Below, piece after piece: positions 7,620 through 14,293 of a DNA stretch of 14,489 nt. The notes below the pieces were generated by a model. That model made no database searches. It had not been told where the DNA came from and worked only from the letters and a program-made list of their open reading frames with translations. The position numbers were made by a program, and so were the translations under genes. The stretch is from JBHPGW01 sp042569785 (GTDB taxonomy: Bacteria > Planctomycetota > Phycisphaerae > Sedimentisphaerales > Anaerobacaceae). Each line of letters starts with the position of its first letter. Position 1 is the stretch's first letter. The stretch is taken from contig JBHPGW010000064.1 of assembly GCA_042569785.1 (NCBI GenBank), forward strand, positions 1 through 14,489, given 5' to 3'.

Positions 7620-7636
7620 TTGTCGAAAGGATTTTT

Positions 7637-8653
7637 ATGGATAGTAAGAGATATAAGATTTTGATTGGGATTATCGCGGCTGGGTGCCTGATTGGGGCGG
7701 TGGTATTTCTTTGGCTGCAAGCTAACGTAGAAGCTGACAGTGGGTATCGAGTTGTGATGGGGACATTTGCCCGTGTGGTGGTTGTTGCGAAAGATTCGAC
7801 TGCTGCGCAGGATTGTATTGACTCGGCGATGGCAGCAATTGAAAAAGTTGACGAACTGATGAGCGATTATAAGGAGGATTCTGATATAGGGATTTTGAAT
7901 CGTGAGGGGTTTGCTGAGGTTAATGAATGGACGTTCGAGGTTTTGCAAAGGAGTGTCGAATTCAGCAGGATAAGTGACGGCAGTTTTGATGTTACGGTTG
8001 GGCCTTTGATGGAGCTTTGGCGCAGGGCGTCTGAGGCGAATTCTCTGCCGAGTGAAAAAGAATTGGCAGCGGCACGAGCCAGAGTTGGCTATGAAAAACT
8101 GCTGCTCGATGCTAACGAAAGAAGTGTTCGGTTCGCGGTAGATGGGATGAAGGTTGACCTGGGTGCGATCGCCAAAGGATACGCGATCGATAAGGCTGTC
8201 GAAGCGATGCGGCTTAAGGTAGCTGTCGGGGGGATGGTCGATATCGGTGGTGACATACGCTGTTTCGGTAAGGCGTTAGGGGGCAGGGATAATTGGATGA
8301 TAGGTTTGCAGGATCCTAATTTGGGTAGCGAACTTATGTTGATCGTGAAAGTCTCGGATGCGGCGGTGGCGACCAGCGGGGACTATCAGCAGTTTATTTT
8401 GATCAAGGGTAAACGGTATGGCCATATTATTGACCGGTCGACTGGTACAAGTGCGGACGATCTATCGAGTGTCACTATCATTTGTCCAAGTGCGACCGAT
8501 GCGGATGCTTTGGCGACGACGGTTTCTGTGATGGGGCGTGAGAAAGGGATTGCCTTGATCGAAACACTGCCGGAAGTCGAAGCGATATTGATATCGGCGG
8601 GGCCGGAATACAGAATCACAAAGAGCAGCGGTGCACAAAGATATATCAAATAA
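7637..8653 (+). CDS. apbE: FAD:protein FMN transferase ApbE
   Basis: This enzyme transfers FMN from FAD to a threonine of target flavoproteins, classically RnfG/RnfD and NqrB/NqrC. It is exported: residues 7-28 form a single hydrophobic anchor or signal. The 338 residues carry the family landmarks in order: MGTFA (41-45), VGPLMELW (121-128), VDLGAIAKGYAID (173-185), VDIGGDI (201-207), VATSGDY (244-250), HIID (263-266) and the Mg-binding ATDADALATT (286-295). A cysteine at 17 inside the hydrophobic segment (AAGC) is only a poor lipobox, so a membrane anchor is more likely than lipidation. The start has AGGA five bases upstream. It converges on the rnf operon with 6 bases between stop codons, fitting a role in maturing that complex. 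Confidence 0.96.
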   Translation: MDSKRYKILIGIIAAGCLIGAVVFLWLQANVEADSGYRVVMGTFARVVVVAKDSTAAQDCIDSAMAAIEKVDELMSDYKEDSDIGILNREGFAEVNEWTFEVLQRSVEFSRISDGSFDVTVGPLMELWRRASEANSLPSEKELAAARARVGYEKLLLDANERSVRFAVDGMKVDLGAIAKGYAIDKAVEAMRLKVAVGGMVDIGGDIRCFGKALGGRDNWMIGLQDPNLGSELMLIVKVSDAAVATSGDYQQFILIKGKRYGHIIDRSTGTSADDLSSVTIICPSATDADALATTVSVMGREKGIALIETLPEVEAILISAGPEYRITKSSGAQRYIK

Positions 8654-8659
8654 TTGTTA

Positions 8660-9544
8660 TTATACCTTTGCCTTGGGGGCGGGTTTTTGTTTTGGCGGCC
8701 TTGGTGCCGGGGCCGACTTTCCGCGATAGACTATTACACCTGTTGGACATTTTGTCATGGCGGTTTCGGTTTGCTCGGTTGGTTGGTAACTCTCGTAATT
8801 TAGTTTTGCCAGGAAATTATCAACGGCGAAAAGGTCGGTCTGTTTGACGCACAGACCACAACCTATACAGCCGACTTTGCACATTGAGCGGGTGTTCCTG
8901 CCGGACTCTTTGCTGTTACACGCAACGGTCATCATGTTCTCGGTTGTAAAGGGTACCATTTCAATCAGGTCGCGCGGGCACGCCTTTGAACAGGCGGTGC
9001 AGCCTGTACATTTTTCGTAGTCTACGGTTGCCAGACCGTCGACTATGTGCAGTGCATCGAATTTGCAGGCGTTTACGCAGTCGCCGAAACCCAGACAGCC
9101 GAACTTGCAGGCTTGCGCATTTGGTAGAGCATTCGCGGCGGTGCAGCTTGGGATGCCATGGTACTCGGCAAGGTATGTTCTGTCATTTGTGTTGGCACGG
9201 CAGTGGACGATGGGTCTTTGAGGTGCGCCTGCGCTGCTGACTTCGAGATTCAAAATTTCGGCGATTTTTGCAGAAGTTTTATCTCCGCCTGGCGTACATT
9301 TACCGAGCAGTTCCGGGTTTTCGTGTACGGCTTTTGCGTATTGACTGCAACCGGCGAAGCCACATGCGCCGCAGTCGATATGAGGCAGGGCTTCGTGGAT
9401 ATGCTCTATTTGGGGGTCGACTTCGACTTTTAGTTTTTCACTTGCGATCAGTAGTACAAAAGCGAAGACAGATCCCAGCCCCAGCATAGTTATACCTGCC
9501 GGCCAAGCGTTATTCCATAAATCGAAAACAGCAGCTAATATCAT
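8660..9544 (-). CDS. rnfB: Rnf electron transport complex subunit B (iron-sulfur protein)
   Basis: RnfB receives electrons from reduced ferredoxin and passes them into the membrane part of Rnf. It has an N-terminal membrane helix (about 15-34), then the Rnf-type Fe-S domain C58-x2-C61-x4-C66...C83. A first ferredoxin-like unit follows, with C146-x3-C150-x5-C156-x3-C160 and C179-x2-C182-x2-C185-x3-C189P. A second has C226-x2-C229-x2-C232 and later C266P. In the second unit, position 236 is Thr instead of Cys, and the usual CxxCxxC before C266 is missing, so only one of two clusters can form. Unassigned cysteines are at 115, 134, 209 and 222. The last 20 residues are Pro/Lys/Ala-rich. The ATG has AGGAA eight bases upstream. 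It is the last gene of rnfCDGEAB, separated from rnfA by a 281-base repeat-rich gap. Confidence 0.95.
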   Translation of the reverse strand: MILAAVFDLWNNAWPAGITMLGLGSVFAFVLLIASEKLKVEVDPQIEHIHEALPHIDCGACGFAGCSQYAKAVHENPELLGKCTPGGDKTSAKIAEILNLEVSSAGAPQRPIVHCRANTNDRTYLAEYHGIPSCTAANALPNAQACKFGCLGFGDCVNACKFDALHIVDGLATVDYEKCTGCTACSKACPRDLIEMVPFTTENMMTVACNSKESGRNTRSMCKVGCIGCGLCVKQTDLFAVDNFLAKLNYESYQPTEQTETAMTKCPTGVIVYRGKSAPAPRPPKQKPAPKAKV

Positions 9545-9559
9545 ATTATAAATTCCTAT

Positions 9560-9594
9560 TTTTTTGACAGGATTACAGGATTAAGTTGATAATC
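9560..9594. repeat. GACAGGAT-type dispersed repeat (rnfA-rnfB gap)
   Basis: A T-run then GACAGGATTACAGGATTAAG with 'TTGATAATC' after it. The same word family forms both arms of the inverted repeat in the rnfC-rnfD gap (12684-12800), giving three related stretches inside one operon. Confidence 0.55.
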
Positions 9595-9615
9595 TTGTTA
9601 CAATCATTTTTGTTT

Positions 9616-9775
9616 TAGAGCAATTTAATTTTTCGTGTTCGCTTTATGCCTGTTGCGGCTTCGGCTGTCGGCATCAGAAATACTCACCCTACAATAAGTA
9701 GAGTTGCGTTTTCTTCCTTGCCAGCCTTGTCCTCACGACGGCCTAAATGCGAACAGAAAATATTAAAATGCTCTA
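9616..9775. mobile_element. 160-bp MITE-like or structured-RNA element with 27-bp terminal inverted repeats
   Basis: The arm 9616-9642 (TAGAGCAATTTAATTTTT...) and the reverse complement of 9749-9775 agree at 23 of 27 positions by my hand alignment. The similarity continues weakly inwards (TTTATGCC against ATTTAGGCC). Both ends carry TA (TA|GAGC ... GCTC|TA), which would fit a TA target duplication of the IS630/mariner kind, although the TA could simply be part of the repeat. The interior holds a smaller stem (CTAC 9689-9692 region with GTAG) and no credible gene. It lies between rnfA and rnfB and would be transcribed with them. A MITE and a folded RNA are both possible. Confidence 0.6.
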
Positions 9776-9783
9776 GGTTCTGG

Positions 9784-9803
9784 ATTCCCGCCTTCGCGGG
9801 AAT
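9784..9803. repeat. dRS3-like palindrome (ATTCCC-N8-GGGAAT)
   Basis: ATTCCCGC (9784-9791) and GCGGGAAT (9796-9803) form a perfect 8-bp stem around CTTC, within the wider word 'TTCTGGATTCCCG...GGGAATGACA'. The pattern fits the ATTCCC-N8-GGGAAT rule of dRS3 elements described in Neisseria, and similar palindromes occur in many unrelated genomes. It sits 8 bases from the end of the 160-bp element. Confidence 0.65.
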
Positions 9804-9825
9804 GACAGTTTATTTAAATAACAGT

Positions 9826-10416
9826 TTATTTTATCATACCTGCGAAGCCCATGAATGCCAGCGTTAAAATTCCGGCGGTTATCAGGGTTATCGGGGCGCC
9901 TTTCAAGGCTTTGGGTACGTCTGCCATGAGCAGGTTCTCTCGGATACCCGCCATGATGCAAATCGCCATAGTAAAGCCTATCCCGGCTCCGAAGCTCAGT
10001 ACTACAGCTTCTGGAAGGTTGTCGATCTCCCACAGGTTAATGAAAAGGCACAGTCCTAAGATCGCACAGTTGGTAGTTATCAGGGGCAGGAAGATGCCGA
10101 AACTTTCGTAAAGAGCAGGGAAGAACTTTCGCAGGTACATCTCGACAAGCTGGACGGCACCTGCGATGACCAATATGAAACAGACATAACGGGTGATTTC
10201 CAGGCCCAGCCTCATGAGTATCATGTGGTCGATCATCCATGTGAGCGTTCCGCTTAGCGTGACGACGAAAGTTACTGCCATCCCCATGCCGAAAGCCATA
10301 TCTATTCTGCCGGAAACGCCGAGATACGGACAGATGCCGAGAAATTTGGTCAGCACCAGGTTATTGACGATAACCACGGAGATAAATGCCATCAGCAGAA
10401 TACTAATTGTATCCAT
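9826..10416 (-). CDS. rnfA: Rnf electron transport complex subunit A
   Basis: RnfA is an inner-membrane subunit which, with RnfE, forms an inverted pseudo-symmetric core of six helices each; the two are thought to share an iron-sulfur centre in the membrane. The 196-residue length is typical. The family motifs are FLGICPYLGVS (25-35, with C29) and TTNCAILGLCL (114-124, with C117 and C123), which contain the conserved cysteines. Nearly the whole chain is hydrophobic. The ATG has an AGGAA site seven bases upstream. rnfE ends 14 bases before it. Its 3' end overlaps the second copy of an 11-bp direct repeat (ACAGTTTATTT at 9805-9815 and 9821-9831). It is paralogous to the RnfE product in this window. 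Confidence 0.96.
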   Translation of the reverse strand: MDTISILLMAFISVVIVNNLVLTKFLGICPYLGVSGRIDMAFGMGMAVTFVVTLSGTLTWMIDHMILMRLGLEITRYVCFILVIAGAVQLVEMYLRKFFPALYESFGIFLPLITTNCAILGLCLFINLWEIDNLPEAVVLSFGAGIGFTMAICIMAGIRENLLMADVPKALKGAPITLITAGILTLAFMGFAGMIK

Positions 10417-10430
10417 ATAATAATTCCTTT

Positions 10431-11042
10431 TTATGCTTTGTTTTCTGTAACTTTGTTAACCAGTCCGAGCATCAGGCCCAGGGTTACGAATGCTCCTACC
10501 GGCATGCTCATCGCCGCCCATGGGACAAAGGCCTGCGGCATTACTATCACTTCGAAAATCATTCCGGTCGAAAGTAATTCCCTCACCGCCGCCAGTACGC
10601 ACAATGTCAAGGTAAAGCCAAGCCCCATGCCGATCGCGTCGATGATACTGACGAGCATGTTATTTTTACTTGCGCATGCTTCAGCTCTGCCGATGATGAT
10701 ACAGTTTACGATTATCAGGGGCACATACGGGCCGAGCACTTCGCTCATTGTGGGCTGAAATGCTTTTAGGAACAGATCGGCGATAGTGACAAATGTCGCT
10801 ATCGTCAGTGTAAAGATAAGTATCCTCAGGTGCGGCTTTAAGAGATCGCGCATAAGGCTTACAACGATATTGCTGCAGATCAATACGAAGATCACGCACA
10901 TTCCCATAGTCAAAGCCGGCTTGACAGCGGCGGTAACGGCGAGCGTCGGGCACATGCCCAGCAGGAGCCGAAAGACCGGGTTCTCTTTCCAGAGGCCTAC
11001 GATAAAAGTCTGGCCCAACGCGGGAGTGTTTTCATTTGCCAT
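10431..11042 (-). CDS. rnfE: Rnf electron transport complex subunit E
   Basis: RnfE is the membrane partner of RnfA in the Rnf ion pump. It has 203 residues with about six membrane helices. The conserved half-site motifs LLLGMCPTLAVT (26-37, with C31) and IIVNCIIIGRAEA (110-122, with C114) hold the cysteines expected to ligate the shared cluster. The start ATG overlaps the end of rnfG by 11 bases (ATGGCAAATGA), and there is only a weak purine site upstream, so translation is probably coupled to rnfG. The NqrD family is similar, but the surrounding rnfC and rnfB genes decide for Rnf rather than Nqr. Confidence 0.96.
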   Translation of the reverse strand: MANENTPALGQTFIVGLWKENPVFRLLLGMCPTLAVTAAVKPALTMGMCVIFVLICSNIVVSLMRDLLKPHLRILIFTLTIATFVTIADLFLKAFQPTMSEVLGPYVPLIIVNCIIIGRAEACASKNNMLVSIIDAIGMGLGFTLTLCVLAAVRELLSTGMIFEVIVMPQAFVPWAAMSMPVGAFVTLGLMLGLVNKVTENKA

Positions 11043-11652
11043 TATCTATAAATCCTTGTCTTTGCAATGTTTGTTTTATTGTGTCGGTATAGGTGTTGAA
11101 TATATTGACGACAGCATCGCTGCTGACGGTAGCGCCGCTTATAGCGATGATCCGGCTGTCGATCTGTCCTGCATCGCCAACTTTGCTAAGTTCGATATTA
11201 CCAGTTGGGGCGAGCTTGAATTGGTTTTGGAAGTAGTCGTACTTGATCCTGTCGCCAAACCCTGGGGTTTCGTTACTGGCGAGGACTTTGAAGCCGAAGA
11301 ATTTTTCTGATTTTCTGTCAGTTGCTATGACCAGTTTGATCTTGTCGGCAAAGCCAGGTCCGATGGCGATGAATGCAAAGCCAACGGTTTGGCCGTTATC
11401 GTCGAGAGCTTTGTAGATGGTCGTTTTCAATTGTTTACCCTTTGAGCCTTCTACCACGGCGTCTTGTACCGCAACCTCGAAAGTATTGGCATCGGTAATG
11501 AGTTGGCTCATGAGCGTGTTGAGCTTGTCTTTTTCGTTTTGTTTTATCATAGGGTCAAGCGCCGCGTTAGTAACTGCTATCAGCAGACCGAAACAAAAAG
11601 CAGCGACAATAAGCAGCCAGCTCTGTTGAATGAAAAATTTTATTTTAGACAT
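11032..11652 (-). CDS. rnfG: Rnf electron transport complex subunit G (covalent FMN protein)
   Basis: RnfG is a periplasm-facing flavoprotein anchored by one N-terminal helix (about 10-30). It carries an FMN phosphoester-linked to Thr in the S-G-A-T motif, visible here as ISGATVSSDAV with T175. The NETPGFG motif (127-133) is also family-specific. I chose the ATG at 11652 (206 residues) over a TTG five codons upstream: GGAGG lies eight bases before this ATG, and the TTG would place that site inside the gene. With this start, rnfG overlaps the end of rnfD by eight bases (ATGTCTAA). It overlaps rnfE at its other end by 11 bases. The flavin would be attached by the ApbE encoded at 7637-8653. Confidence 0.96.
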   Translation of the reverse strand: MSKIKFFIQQSWLLIVAAFCFGLLIAVTNAALDPMIKQNEKDKLNTLMSQLITDANTFEVAVQDAVVEGSKGKQLKTTIYKALDDNGQTVGFAFIAIGPGFADKIKLVIATDRKSEKFFGFKVLASNETPGFGDRIKYDYFQNQFKLAPTGNIELSKVGDAGQIDSRIIAISGATVSSDAVVNIFNTYTDTIKQTLQRQGFIDNGK

Positions 11653-12661
11653 TTGGCTTACCTCCAACTGGTATAACTTTACAGAGCCTGTCGATCAGTG
11701 GGGTGACGGCATTCATTAAGAGAACCGCGAACATTACGCCCTCAGGGTATTCACCGACGATCCTGATAAGCATTATAATGGCTCCCATTCCGACGCCGAA
11801 TATCCACATTCCTTTTGTAGTCAAAGGCGCGGTGACCGGGTCGGTAGCGATGAAAAAGGCACAGATCAATAATCCGCCGCTGGTCAGGTGGACCAGAGGC
11901 GATATATAAGCATCTGAATTTATAAAGTATGCGATAGCGGAAAAGGTAAAAGCTGAAACCAGTACGGCCAGCGGGATGTGGAAGTTTATCGTTCGTCTTA
12001 TCAGCAGATAAATTCCTCCAATGATAAATGCCAGTGCGCTAGTTTCGCCAAGACATCCACCAACTCCACCGTAGAAGGTCGGCTTTAACTGTTCGTTGAC
12101 AACCGCAGTTTCGCCTTTGCCTTTAACAGCTTCTTTGCTCAGTGCCAGGGGCGTTGCCTGGGTTATCGCAGTGGTATTTTCCGGTGACATGACAGGCATT
12201 TTAGAATCGATCGTAGACGGCAGCGTCCAGGTAGTCATCAGTACGCCGAACGAAGCTGCCAGGAAAGTTCTGCCTACCATGGCGGGGTTGAATATGTTGG
12301 CGCCGAGTCCGCCGAAAACCATTTTGCCGATAGCGATCGAGGCAACACTTCCTATTATAGCGGCCCAGAAAGGTATTGCCGGCGGCAGTGACAGTGCCAG
12401 GATTATTCCTGTGACTACGGCACTGAAATCGCCGAGCGATTCGAATGGGTTTGGCTTTTTGCATATCAGATTGCAAACCCACTCGGTCGTGACAGCGGTG
12501 ATTACGCATGTTGCGATAAGGATGAGTGCGTACATGTGGAAATAGTATCCGGCGAAAGCGATTGCCGGGATTAAGCCGATAATGACGTCGATCATTACCG
12601 TCCGGGTCGAAAGCGGCCCGCTGATATGCGGCGAAGGAGAAACTGCTATATTTTTTAACAT
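11645..12661 (-). CDS. rnfD: Rnf electron transport complex subunit D (covalent FMN membrane protein)
   Basis: RnfD is a polytopic membrane subunit of the NqrB/RnfD family that carries a covalent FMN and is thought to take part in ion passage. The 338 residues show about eight to ten helices and the family motif GGLGANIFNPAMVGRTFL (117-134). The flavin-bearing threonine is expected in the loop ending 'ATPLA'; here it reads T-Q-A-T-P-L-A (167-173), with T170 as the probable site and Gln where Gly or Ser is common. The start has AGGAAAGG six bases or so upstream. A 139-base repeat-filled gap separates it from rnfC; its stop overlaps the rnfG start. Confidence 0.95.
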   Translation of the reverse strand: MLKNIAVSPSPHISGPLSTRTVMIDVIIGLIPAIAFAGYYFHMYALILIATCVITAVTTEWVCNLICKKPNPFESLGDFSAVVTGIILALSLPPAIPFWAAIIGSVASIAIGKMVFGGLGANIFNPAMVGRTFLAASFGVLMTTWTLPSTIDSKMPVMSPENTTAITQATPLALSKEAVKGKGETAVVNEQLKPTFYGGVGGCLGETSALAFIIGGIYLLIRRTINFHIPLAVLVSAFTFSAIAYFINSDAYISPLVHLTSGGLLICAFFIATDPVTAPLTTKGMWIFGVGMGAIIMLIRIVGEYPEGVMFAVLLMNAVTPLIDRLCKVIPVGGKPNV

Positions 12662-12683
12662 TTGGCCTTTCCTTTTTAAAAAC

Positions 12684-12800
12684 TTTTGACAGGATCAACT
12701 TGATCAACTTGATTTTTTATCCCATCGCTTGCGATCAGGTTTTTTTTGGTATTTTTAAAAAGATCCTGTTTAATCCTGTTATCCTGTCTAAAAAATAAAT
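12684..12800. repeat. Long imperfect inverted repeat of GACAGGAT units in the rnfC-rnfD gap
   Basis: The left arm (12684-12720) begins TTTTGACAGGATCAACTT and contains a 9-bp tandem unit, GATCAACTT (12693-12701 and 12702-12710). The right arm (12757-12800) is its degenerate reverse complement, ending ATCCTGTC. Between them is a short palindrome, ATCGC-TT-GCGAT (12724-12735). The whole gap between rnfC and rnfD is therefore one large potential hairpin in the rnf mRNA, with T-rich and A-rich flanks. It may act as a processing or partial-termination site, or be a dispersed repeat. Confidence 0.65.
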
Positions 12801-14168
12801 TTATTTTGGCATTTTTTTGTTTTTTCTGGCGACGAAAATCTTGCCTGTCTTTATGTATCCGGTCAATTCTATGTTTGCAGGACATACGTAACTGCAGCCG
12901 CCGCATTCAATGCAGGCTGACATGAAATAACTCTGGGCGACGTCGTAAAGCTCGTGCTTGACAGCATGCGCTATCCTGGTCGGGTTTAAATGTTCGGGGC
13001 AGATATCAAGGCACCTTCCGCATCGGATGCATGGTGTTTGTTGTTTTGCGAATTTGGCTTTTCCGATCTGGTCTTTTGTCAGTACCGTTATTGCACCGGA
13101 GGCCTTGGTGATCGGCGTTGCTAAATCCGCGATGGCAATACCCATCATCGGTCCGCCGAAAACTACCTTTGCCGATTTCTCGGTTACTGAACCGCAGAAC
13201 TCTATGAGCTCGCCGGCTGGGGTTCCTATTGGTACATAGAAGTTACCCGGGTTGGCGATCGCCTGGCCGGTAACTGTTACGACTCGGTGTGTCAGCGGTG
13301 AATTATTAATGACCGCATTGGCGATAGCTGCTGATGTCGCGACGTTTAGTACGAGCACGCCGATCATCGGCGGGATACTTCCTGTGGGGACATCTTTGCC
13401 CAGCACCGAGCGTATCAATTGTCTTTCTCCGCCTTGCGGGTATTTTGTTTTTAGTGGGATGACTTTAATATCATTGTTGGGTTTTGCGTTCAGGGTGTTA
13501 TTCATTGCTTTTATTGCGAGAGGCTTGTTGTCTTCTATGCCAATGAATACCTCAGAGCAGCCGGAAGCTTTTTTAGCGAGTTTGATCCCTGCGATGACCT
13601 GCTCAGTTCGTTCGAGCATCATACGGTAGTCGCAGGTGATATAGGGCTCGCACTCACAGCCGTTAATGATCATAGTCTTTTTTGGCATATTCGGATTGGG
13701 CTGTAGTTTTACTTGTGTCGGAAAGCCTGCACCGCCCATTCCCACAAGCCCTGCATTTCGGGCAGCTTCGCATATCTGTTCAGATGAATATTTGTTTTCG
13801 TCAAAGCTGTCGAGTTTTATGGACTCAAGATTTTTTTGCGGATTGTTTTCAGGATCAACATCGATGACTATAGCAGGACTGCGCCCCATAACAACGTGGG
13901 AGGCGAGAGTGATGTCTTTTACCCTGCCGTTAACAGGAGAGTGTACCGGTGCGCAAACAAATGCGTCGCTGTCGCCTATTTTTTGTCCGGCCTGCACGGA
14001 GTCGCCCTTTTTGACCAACGGCTGACACGGGGCACCGATGTGCTGGCTTAGCATTATAGTGAGCTGTTTTGCAGTCGGTCCAGGCTTGATAGGACAGTCA
14101 CAGGTTAGGTCCTTGCATTGAGGAGGATGTACTCCGCCTGGAAAAGTTTTTTTTGTTTTTGTGTTCAT
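12801..14168 (-). CDS. rnfC: Rnf electron transport complex subunit C (NADH/flavin and Fe-S subunit)
   Basis: RnfC is the peripheral cytoplasmic subunit where NAD(H) reacts with FMN, linked to two [4Fe-4S] clusters. The 455 residues fit the family. The order is the N-terminal FPGGVHPP (9-16), a biotin-carrier-like region with VHSPVNGRV (75-83), GMGGAGFPTQVKL (143-155), NGCECEPYITCD (169-180), a SLBB region, and two ferredoxin motifs C380-x2-C383-x2-C386-x3-C390P and C419-x2-C422-x2-C425-x3-C429P. Unusual extra cysteines are at 18, 23 and 25. The ATG at 14168 lacks a ribosome site at normal distance: the nearest AGGA (14194-14197) is about 25 bases upstream. It is the first gene of the operon; a transposase gene points away from it 124 bases upstream. 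Confidence 0.96.
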   Translation of the reverse strand: MNTKTKKTFPGGVHPPQCKDLTCDCPIKPGPTAKQLTIMLSQHIGAPCQPLVKKGDSVQAGQKIGDSDAFVCAPVHSPVNGRVKDITLASHVVMGRSPAIVIDVDPENNPQKNLESIKLDSFDENKYSSEQICEAARNAGLVGMGGAGFPTQVKLQPNPNMPKKTMIINGCECEPYITCDYRMMLERTEQVIAGIKLAKKASGCSEVFIGIEDNKPLAIKAMNNTLNAKPNNDIKVIPLKTKYPQGGERQLIRSVLGKDVPTGSIPPMIGVLVLNVATSAAIANAVINNSPLTHRVVTVTGQAIANPGNFYVPIGTPAGELIEFCGSVTEKSAKVVFGGPMMGIAIADLATPITKASGAITVLTKDQIGKAKFAKQQTPCIRCGRCLDICPEHLNPTRIAHAVKHELYDVAQSYFMSACIECGGCSYVCPANIELTGYIKTGKIFVARKNKKMPK

Positions 14169-14254
14169 AATATTGTTGTTCGGTATTTATAATTCCTTTT
14201 CACAGCCATCCCATAGGAAATCAACTATAAGAGTTCTTCTAAAATAGCGGCTTC

Positions 14255-14293
14255 TGAGTTACACTATAATCGCAAAAAAATAGGAGTAACTCA
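14255..14293 (+). promoter_or_regulatory. 8-bp inverted repeat enclosing the transposase ribosome binding site
   Basis: TGAGTTAC (14255-14262) and GTAACTCA (14286-14293) are exact reverse complements. The right arm overlaps the last G of the AGGAG site (14282-14286) and the A of the start codon. A TATAAT lies in the loop (14265-14270). A transcript coming from outside could fold and hide the ribosome site, whereas one started at that TATAAT would lack the left arm. Confidence 0.45.

Noticed and set aside
9646..9867. Open frame of 73 codons on the plus strand in the rnfA-rnfB gap
   Set aside because: It is made of the inverted-repeat element plus the dRS3-like palindrome (its middle reads WIPAFAGMT, a familiar translation of such palindromes) and then runs into rnfA on the wrong strand.
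10431..11042. Nqr instead of Rnf assignment for the membrane subunits
   Set aside because: RnfB and RnfC iron-sulfur subunits are present and no NqrA- or NqrF-type gene is seen.
11653..11667. Longer rnfG start at TTG 11667
   Set aside because: It would put the GGAGG ribosome site inside the gene; the ATG at 11652 is correctly spaced from it.
12684..12800. Possible CRISPR array
   Set aside because: The units are 9-10 bp, degenerate and arranged as an inverted repeat; there are no uniform spacers and no cas genes.
12676..12906. Minus-strand open frame across the rnfC end and the rnfC-rnfD gap
   Set aside because: It is in a different frame from rnfC, Lys/Arg-rich, and consists largely of the GACAGGAT repeat.
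14166..14197. Alternative rnfC start at an ATA codon placed well behind the AGGA site
   Set aside because: Spacing is tempting, but ATA is not a normal start codon and the ATG at 14168 already gives the full family N-terminus.
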